Shown piece by piece: positions 7,101 through 10,972 of a stretch of 13,265 nucleotides of DNA. Both the position numbers and the translations under genes were made by a program. The notes beneath the pieces are model-generated. The model was not told the origin of the DNA. It searched no databases and was given only the letters and a program-made list of their open reading frames with translations. Origin of the DNA: Parafannyhessea sp902761955 (lineage in GTDB: Bacteria; Actinomycetota; Coriobacteriia; Coriobacteriales; Atopobiaceae); NCBI GenBank assembly GCA_902761955.1, contig CACWMM010000050.1, positions 1 to 13,265 of the forward strand, in the 5' to 3' direction. Each line of letters starts with the position of its first letter. Position 1 is the first letter of the stretch.

Positions 7101-9339
7101 CCAGCAGGCGCGCGCCAAACTGGTCGCTCACGCGATGCAGAAGCGCGAGCTCCACGTCGATGGCGCCGGACTGAAGCGGCTTGACCGCAAGCTCAAGCGT
7201 CTTCGTGACGTACTGCGTTGGGTCGTCCTTCAGCGCCACCTTGCACGTGACTTCCACGGCAGCGTCGCTTGCGCCCTCGACGGGGCGCAGCACGTTCGCG
7301 CGGTACCCGTTTATCTGCAGCGTCTGGTTCGACGCGGAGTAGCTGACCGTGACGTCGAAGTCGAGCCACCTGGTGCCGAGCGTCTTGGTGGTGGGTAGCT
7401 GGATGTCCCCGGTGACGGCCACGGGGTCAAGATCGCCGTCCGCCGAGGAGATGTACTTGAGGTTCTTATAGGTAAAGTTGTCGTCCAGCTTCTGCTGCGC
7501 CTCTGCAAGCTGGCGCTGCACGAGGCTGGGGTCGCCCTTGACGGTGACCTCGAAGCTGCGCGTGACGCTCGCGCGCGGCGCGTCCGAGCCAGAGAAGCCC
7601 ACCGTCGCCGTGAGCGTGACGTGCTGGTCCGCGGACGTGACGTTGGGGGTCGCGGTAGTCTGGTCGTCCCACGAGTAGCCGGAGAGCGCAAGCGCGGACT
7701 CGTCCGAGGACTTCCAGCTGACGCTCACGCCGGTGCCGAGCTTGTTTGGCAGGGCGAACGCCTGCGTCACGGAGCCGGCAGAGTCGCCGTCCGCGTACGC
7801 GGGCGCGAGGGAGTCCGCCGCTGCGTCGAGCTCCGCGGACATGGCCGCCGCGTCCCAGTCGAGCTGCACGAACTTCGCGGGCGTGTACCACGCGGTCGCC
7901 GTGCCGTACGTGAGCCTGAACGTGGGCCTCACCTGGCGCAGCACGGACGTCGCCGTCGACACCGTCTTCTTGGCGGGGCTGAGCGAGAAGAACGTGACCT
8001 TGCCGTTGTCTGCCGCGTCGCAGGAGATGCCGCCACGCTGGCTGGGATCGGGCGTGGCCGTGGTCTCCACGGACTGGGTGACGACCCGGACGTCCGCGTA
8101 CTTCTCGCCCAGCGAGGCGAGGCGGGCGCGGACCATGTCGTTCACGTTGGTGTCCGCGCCGTAGACGGGAGACGGGGCGTACCCGCTGAAGCCGTCGGGC
8201 GCGAGCGTCTGGACGGCCTGGGCAAGCAGTTCCTCGTCCTGCTGCGTGCCGCGTGCGACGACGGGGCCTGCGGCGGCGGACGTGACGTTGTTGCGCGACG
8301 TGGCGCTCACGCGCAGGAACCTGCCCACGAGCGCGTCCGTAAGGGTGAGCGTGGGCTGCGTCGCGCCGGCGATGTCCGTAAACGCGCCGTCGCTTGCAGA
8401 TGCCTGCTGCCACTGCCACGCGATGGGCGCGGACGAGTCCGCCTGCTGCGTGCCACCCCAGTCGTCCGCGACGTACGCGGACGCGGAGAGCGTCTGGCCC
8501 TCCTTTGCGGTGCCGGTGACCTTTGCGTTGTCGAGCGTGGCTCGGCCGTCCGCCACCTTGCCGGTGGAGCTGTAGCTCCAGAGCTCGCCGTGCGAGCCGT
8601 CCGCGCGCGTGAAGGAGATCTTGCACGCAAGGTACGCGTCCGCGTCTGCATCCGCCACGACGTAGCTGCGCGACGTTGCGCCCGCTATGGGCGTATAGGA
8701 ATCAAACTTCGTACCGTAGGAAACGGAGGTGCCACGGTACCACTGAAACGCGTAGCCCGCGTATGCCGAGGCGTCGACGGGGGTCTCGTCCTCGTCCCCC
8801 CAGTCGTCCTCCTCGGTGGTGAAGGCGTTTGCCGTGAGCTTTGTGCCCGGGGCGAGGACGGTGTCGTAGCGAACCTGCGACCCGCTGGCGTTCACGATGC
8901 GCACGACGTCCGGCACGACCGTCGCGGCCGCGGGGGTCACGGGCGTCGCAGCGCCGGCGGTAGCTGCCGCGGACGTCGCACCCGCGGAGGCGGAGGTAGC
9001 CGCGGTTCCGGCCGCGGGCACAGACGTGGCCGCAGGACCGGGCGCGGGGGCCGTCGCCGCACCCGCGCTGGCCGACGTCGTGCTTGCCGACGGTGCGCCA
9101 GATGGCGCGCTTGCGGACGAAGCCGCTTCATCCTTGGACGTTGGTGCCGCGGACGAGCCGCCCTGCGTGGTGGTTGCGTCTGGCGTGGCCTGCGCCGTCT
9201 GCTGGGCCTGTGCCTGAGCGTCCGCGGTGCCTGCCGCCTCTGCGAGCGCCGCCGTGGGCACCTGGCTCAGTACGAGCGCGAAGCCGAGCGCCGCCGTTGC
9301 CGCACGGGCGGCAATACCCCTTGTGCTGGGAAAATGCAT
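4126..9339 (-). CDS. Large exported surface protein: Ig-like domains, two DUF4430 domains, PQQ-type beta-propeller, C-terminal membrane anchor
   Basis: This 1737-aa protein is exported and membrane-anchored. The ATG at 9339 is chosen because AGGAG lies 8 bases upstream and a signal peptide follows directly (hydrophobic core about 12-30, cleavage after ALAEA or nearby). The frame is open to 9495, but those residues look non-coding and overlap the leader RNA. Domains: Ala/Ser/Thr-rich spacer (35-142); two Ig-like modules with the FQWYRG...IAGATS pattern (about 145-260 and 265-360); degenerate bacterial Ig-type repeats (about 375-605, 606-722, 723-868); DUF4430 copy A (871-998; YWQLFVNG 966-973, DGDSVVW 987-993) and copy B (1010-1123; WWQFYVNG 1090-1097, PGDRIEW 1111-1117); a PQQ-type beta-propeller with blades such as LTLHDASTGKV (1165-1537); a Lys/Gly stalk with DxGK repeats; a helix at 1707-1727 and a basic tail. 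There is no LPxTG motif. First gene after the riboswitch-like leader. Likely role: capturing a ligand, probably corrinoid, at the cell surface. Confidence 0.87.
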   Translation of the reverse strand: MHFPSTRGIAARAATAALGFALVLSQVPTAALAEAAGTADAQAQAQQTAQATPDATTTQGGSSAAPTSKDEAASSASAPSGAPSASTTSASAGAATAPAPGPAATSVPAAGTAATSASAGATSAAATAGAATPVTPAAATVVPDVVRIVNASGSQVRYDTVLAPGTKLTANAFTTEEDDWGDEDETPVDASAYAGYAFQWYRGTSVSYGTKFDSYTPIAGATSRSYVVADADADAYLACKISFTRADGSHGELWSYSSTGKVADGRATLDNAKVTGTAKEGQTLSASAYVADDWGGTQQADSSAPIAWQWQQASASDGAFTDIAGATQPTLTLTDALVGRFLRVSATSRNNVTSAAAGPVVARGTQQDEELLAQAVQTLAPDGFSGYAPSPVYGADTNVNDMVRARLASLGEKYADVRVVTQSVETTATPDPSQRGGISCDAADNGKVTFFSLSPAKKTVSTATSVLRQVRPTFRLTYGTATAWYTPAKFVQLDWDAAAMSAELDAAADSLAPAYADGDSAGSVTQAFALPNKLGTGVSVSWKSSDESALALSGYSWDDQTTATPNVTSADQHVTLTATVGFSGSDAPRASVTRSFEVTVKGDPSLVQRQLAEAQQKLDDNFTYKNLKYISSADGDLDPVAVTGDIQLPTTKTLGTRWLDFDVTVSYSASNQTLQINGYRANVLRPVEGASDAAVEVTCKVALKDDPTQYVTKTLELAVKPLQSGAIDVELALLHRVSDQFGARLLDGQDAAAVTRDLKPFMEAYQDASGTLSWAEGVAEADAAHGIVAAELAGYDPMGPSDQGRTFASSDSAVVSNQTLRVTRPQYNTRVQITANLASEKYGAYYARYKDDAGVSAELKVKLSELAGTQATASLTVSGTTGKDAPYVQATASVIGVDAFGKTETWATSMQRLDSGSTAWDLTRATLAASGITYAAQDTSYGTYLQTVTSPTTGVALGSDAGTGRYWQLFVNGKPSDAMADSVKITDGDSVVWYYSAYGDQLPASDAANVTASVKVVGPNAAGQSTSWVGQSEASVPAGTTAAQLTKTVLERNGMTCDDMVGTISAASGVLPNGQASLGYAQVAAGNRSWWQFYVNGKLSNDYAAQYVVRPGDRIEWFFGSYGEEPPAQDVTVMPDAPRPDFAAEWGAYKGTDGTGTSAADTPTNGSRLAWACDLGTAGQTFMSDPILVNGQVYVAVRNKLQVRDAKTGRLLQEADLADRVESTCRIAYANGVVVVPLRAGRVQALTADSLKTVWLTDALPAVSGAAQQPISTPLVRDGYVYLGTAAAGYDGTSLGGTLLALNLKDGSVRWQHQEEGSGYYWAGAAQTVAGILVADDGGNLTLHDASTGKVRATFSLGAPSRAGIVAAGGGTVAYVVTTDGVLHRMAIASDGALSQTGTVQFDNASTSTPTLCNGKIYVGGADRRAAGTGSISVIDAQSLKVECHVTTTSATKSNAIPGDVKSAPLVVTKSDGTYVYFTSNGRPGGVFMYKVGAKHVTLLYVPDQAQRQYNMASVVAAADGSLYFVNDSGFLFKLAGASTADVLPSQEIPRQSGTEDSGKDTGKDAGKDSGKDTGKNAGKNAGSQGEKGKGPGSAHAAGAGNVAAGGKGGNGNTGAKSGAAKPGSTKLVHGTASPAGGKASGTAAASGPLTLLNDVASDVLGIQVQDGATDGTSEGTASTGDASADAPAKTTASKASAAASRGRTLPIWPVIGMTLGAVVLIMALLRRGKRDVQGTK
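4591..4668 (-). repeat. In-frame 12-base tandem repeat encoding DxGK units in the surface-protein stalk
   Basis: Six to seven four-residue units (SGKD, TGKD, AGKD, SGKD, TGKN, AGKN) occupy residues about 1558-1583 of the large surface protein. At DNA level one 24-base block occurs exactly twice, at 4612-4635 and 4648-4671, 36 bases apart. The units lie between the beta-propeller and the membrane anchor. They form a hydrophilic, lysine-rich stalk that probably spans the cell wall. Unit number could vary between strains by slippage or recombination. Confidence 0.8.
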
Positions 9340-9396
9340 CCTGCCCTCTCCTCCCTGTGGGAAACGGTGAGGGCACGCAGGATTGGAAGCCAGGAA

Positions 9397-9562
9397 GGCA
9401 TCCCATCTGGCAGGCCACGTTCTTCTCGCCCGCGCGCCATTGCGCAACGGGACGTGCGACAGGGTCGCGACGGCGGGCCGCCACTGTGTGAGCATAGTTC
9501 GCGCTGATCCGGGGTTGAACCGGAATCCTTTTGCCTAGGCCTATGAGCTTTGGACCATGCCC
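9397..9562 (-). promoter_or_regulatory. Structured leader RNA resembling a cobalamin riboswitch
   Basis: The minus-strand leader of the surface-protein/ECF operon matches the cobalamin riboswitch layout piece by piece. (a) GGCAT (9557-9561) pairs with ATGCC (9397-9401) as P1. (b) The adjacent GGTC (9553-9556) pairs with GGCC (9413-9416) as P2, and that strand continues as GGCCTGCC, close to the GACCTGCC end of the B12 box. (c) AAAAGGATT (9524-9532) corresponds to the conserved AAAGGGAA. (d) The hairpin TCCGG-TTCAACC-CCGGA (9508-9524) has a T-loop (U1, A5), as in L4 of these riboswitches. (e) ATCAGCGCGAACTATG (9493-9508) resembles the CuGnCCCGCaACUGU core. The E. coli btuB leader aligns well by eye over (c) to (e). 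The B12 box is diverged or interrupted, so the exact class is uncertain. A lone T-arm-like tRNA remnant is the main alternative. Confidence 0.55.
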
Positions 9563-9585
9563 TCAGGTTCTGTTAAGTGAGGTCG

Positions 9586-9594
9586 ATTCTAGCA
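9586..9594 (-). promoter_or_regulatory. Probable extended -10 promoter for the surface-protein/ECF operon
   Basis: On the minus strand TGC-TAGAAT (9586-9594) fits an extended -10 element (TGnTAGAAT, one mismatch to TATAAT). No good -35 is visible 17 bases upstream, as is common for extended -10 promoters. Transcription would start near 9578-9580, placing the whole riboswitch-like structure in a leader of about 240 bases before the ATG at 9339. The stretch is noticeably more AT-rich than the flanking genes. Confidence 0.45.
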
Positions 9595-9601
9595 GCTAGG
9601 G

Positions 9602-9620
9602 GCGTGAGACGGGCTCACGC
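9602..9620 (-). terminator. Hairpin downstream of lgt, possible terminator
   Basis: A perfect 7-bp inverted repeat, GCGTGAG and CTCACGC separated by five bases, lies about 40 bases past the lgt stop and just upstream of the next promoter. It has no following T-run on the minus strand, so it is not a standard intrinsic terminator. It could aid Rho-dependent or weak termination. Together with the small palindrome CTAGCAGCTAG (9589-9599), it fills the boundary between the two transcription units. Confidence 0.35.
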
Positions 9621-9661
9621 GGCCGGATGGACACATCTTTGCAAGAATCTGCGGGCGGGCG

Positions 9662-10513
9662 CTATGCCGCGGCCTCGCCAGCCGCGGCCAGCTTGCCAAG
9701 TTGCGGCCGCTGGGCGCGGTGCGAAAGCACCAGTATCACGATGCCCGCCACCACCAGCGGAATCGACAGGCACTGCCCCATCGTGAGCCAGTTGGTGCCC
9801 AGCAGGTAGCCCAGCTGCTTGTCTGGCAGGCGCACGAACTCGATCAGGAAGCGGAACGTGCCGTAGCCCAGAAGGAAGGTTCCCAGGAACGTGCCCTGCG
9901 GGCGCGGCGGGTTTGCCTTGCGCGACAGCGCGAACAAGATGACGAACAGGACGACGCCCTCGAGCAGGGCCTCGTACAGCTGCGATGGGTGGCGGTACAC
10001 CATGCCGCCGCCGGCGTCGTCGAACATGACGCCCCACGGTAGGCTCGTGGGCTTGCCCCACAGCTCGCCGTTGATGAAGTTGGCGCAGCGGCCAAAGAAC
10101 AGGCCCACGGGCGCGCCGATGACGGCGAGGTCGCACATGGTGGGGACGGAGATCCTCAGCTTCCTGCACGCGAGCGAGCCACCGATGATGGCGCCCACTA
10201 GCCCGCCGTGAAAGCTCATGCCGCCTTCGTACGTCGCAAGTATCTTCATCGGGTGCTGCAGGTAGTAGCCGTCGCCATAGAAGATCACGTAAAACAGGCG
10301 CGCGCCGATTATCAGGCCAAACGCGATCGCGATGATCACGCTCGTGACGTCGTCCGCAGAGATCCCCAGCTCCCAGCGCCGCGCGACGCGATAGATCACG
10401 ACGCCGGCCAGCGCGATGCCCACGACGTACGCGAGCCCGTACCAGCGAATGGCCAGCGGGCCTATCTGCACGATTATGGGGTTGAGGTGATGGTAGAGCT
10501 CGTTAAGCCACAT
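9662..10513 (-). CDS. lgt: Prolipoprotein diacylglyceryl transferase (Lgt)
   Basis: Lgt transfers diacylglyceryl from phosphatidylglycerol to the lipobox cysteine of prolipoproteins, the first step of lipoprotein maturation in the cytoplasmic membrane. The 283-aa length and multi-helix hydrophobic profile fit the family. The diagnostic motif GRCANFINGELWGKPT (141-156) is present with Arg142 in the conserved position. Other conserved positions are His102 in MSFHGG and Arg228 in FVRLPDKQLG, corresponding to the essential His and the C-terminal Arg of the E. coli enzyme. The ATG at 10513 has AAGGA six bases upstream. It follows the NifU-like gene by 78 bases, an interval containing a GC-rich hairpin (10531-10558), so it may be in the same transcript or have its own. 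No role in the downstream ECF operon is implied, although lipoprotein anchoring is the general surface-attachment route here. Confidence 0.96.
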   Translation of the reverse strand: MWLNELYHHLNPIIVQIGPLAIRWYGLAYVVGIALAGVVIYRVARRWELGISADDVTSVIIAIAFGLIIGARLFYVIFYGDGYYLQHPMKILATYEGGMSFHGGLVGAIIGGSLACRKLRISVPTMCDLAVIGAPVGLFFGRCANFINGELWGKPTSLPWGVMFDDAGGGMVYRHPSQLYEALLEGVVLFVILFALSRKANPPRPQGTFLGTFLLGYGTFRFLIEFVRLPDKQLGYLLGTNWLTMGQCLSIPLVVAGIVILVLSHRAQRPQLGKLAAAGEAAA

Positions 10514-10530
10514 CGAACGTCCTTCTCCTT

Positions 10531-10558
10531 GCGCGCGTCACGTGTGCCGCACGCGCGC
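10531..10558. repeat. GC-rich inverted repeat just upstream of the lgt ribosome-binding site
   Basis: GCGCGCGT (10531-10538) and ACGCGCGC (10551-10558) form a perfect 8-bp stem with a 12-base loop. It sits between the NifU-like gene and lgt and ends next to the lgt Shine-Dalgarno AAGGAGAAGGA. No T-run follows, so it is not a typical terminator. It may be a processing or mRNA-stability hairpin, or chance in GC-rich sequence. Confidence 0.35.
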
Positions 10559-10591
10559 CGGCAGGCGCCGCGCGGCCTGGGCGAGAAGTGC

Positions 10592-10891
10592 CTACCACGC
10601 CATCGCGGGCTCGACCTTGGTGACGCCGGGGACGTGCTCCTTCAGGATGCGCTCGATGCCCTCGCTCATGTCGTAGCTGGACAGCGGGCAGCCGGCGCAC
10701 GCGCCCTGCATCTCGAGCGTGACGACGCCGTCGTCCGTGCAGTTCACCAGCACCACGTCGCCGCCGTCGGCCTGCAGGCTCTGGCGGATCACGTCGATGG
10801 TCGCCTCCAGAAGCTCGCGGTTCACGCCCTGCTTTGCCTCGCCTTCCGCGGGTGCGGCCTGGTCCTTGGTCTGATCGGTGTTCTCTGCCAT
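10592..10891 (-). CDS. NifU-like C-terminal domain protein (Fe-S cluster scaffold/carrier)
   Basis: This 99-aa cytoplasmic protein is a stand-alone NifU C-terminal (Nfu) domain, which binds an Fe-S cluster between two subunits and passes it to target proteins. Residues 1-22 are a polar, disordered N-terminus. The domain runs about 23-97 with LQADGGDVVLV (39-49) and the CxxC motif GACAGCPLSS (Cys65 and Cys68), both hallmarks of the family. I chose the ATG at 10891, with AAGGA eight bases upstream. An in-frame ATG at 10948 would add 19 residues unlike the family and overlap the likely promoter region. It lies 81 bases after the U32 gene, whose family also carries an Fe-S cluster, so a shared transcript would make sense. 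Upstream lies an inverted repeat (10931-10959). Function is confident at family level; the client proteins are unknown. Confidence 0.93.
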   Translation of the reverse strand: MAENTDQTKDQAAPAEGEAKQGVNRELLEATIDVIRQSLQADGGDVVLVNCTDDGVVTLEMQGACAGCPLSSYDMSEGIERILKEHVPGVTKVEPAMAW

Positions 10892-10930
10892 GAGTGGCGT
10901 CCTTCCCCTGGGCGGAGGCGCGACCGCGTC

Positions 10931-10959
10931 GCAATTCCTACCGCACAACTTACAATTGC
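10931..10959. promoter_or_regulatory. Inverted repeat upstream of the NifU-like gene, possible operator
   Basis: GCAATT (10931-10936) and AATTGC (10954-10959) form an exact 6-bp inverted repeat separated by 17 bases. It lies in the only AT-rich stretch between the U32 stop and the start of the NifU-like gene, about 40 bases before the ATG. The placement suits a promoter/operator, but I cannot identify -35 and -10 elements with confidence, nor the regulator. Confidence 0.3.
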
Positions 10960-10972
10960 TCCGAGTCTACCC

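Larger units (their letters stand above)
9340..9661. other. Non-coding gap between lgt and the surface-protein gene
   Basis: This is the only gap over 300 bases in the window. From lgt outward it holds the hairpin at 9602-9620, a palindrome overlapping a candidate extended -10 promoter, the riboswitch-like leader, then about 60 bases of unstructured leader with the ribosome-binding site GGGAGGAG at about 9348-9355 before the ATG at 9339. A reading frame runs through part of it (to 9495) as an N-terminal extension of the surface protein, but that peptide resembles no signal sequence and I reject it as coding. I see no convincing tRNA or small gene here. Confidence 0.6.

Noticed and set aside
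9340..9495. N-terminal extension of the surface protein to the ATG at 9495
   Set aside because: The ATG at 9339 has a strong ribosome-binding site and is directly followed by a signal peptide. The extension would bury the signal peptide and overlap the structured leader RNA.
9481..9500. Plus-strand GCCACTGTG resembling the riboswitch core on the opposite strand
   Set aside because: There is no plus-strand gene downstream to control, and the accompanying conserved elements (AAAGGGAA, P1/P2, T-loop order) occur only on the minus strand.
7621..9507. 628-codon plus-strand open frame antisense to the surface protein
   Set aside because: Its composition is Arg/Gly/Val-biased with no domains, and the minus-strand frame gives a signal peptide and coherent Ig-like domains.
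9490..9570. Possible minus-strand tRNA, suggested by a perfect T-arm (TCCGG-TTCAACC-CCGGA)
   Set aside because: The seven bases after the T-arm (TCAGCGC) have no complementary 5' acceptor strand upstream, and no anticodon arm or D-arm can be folded with a sensible anticodon. The T-loop is better explained as part of a cobalamin riboswitch-like fold.
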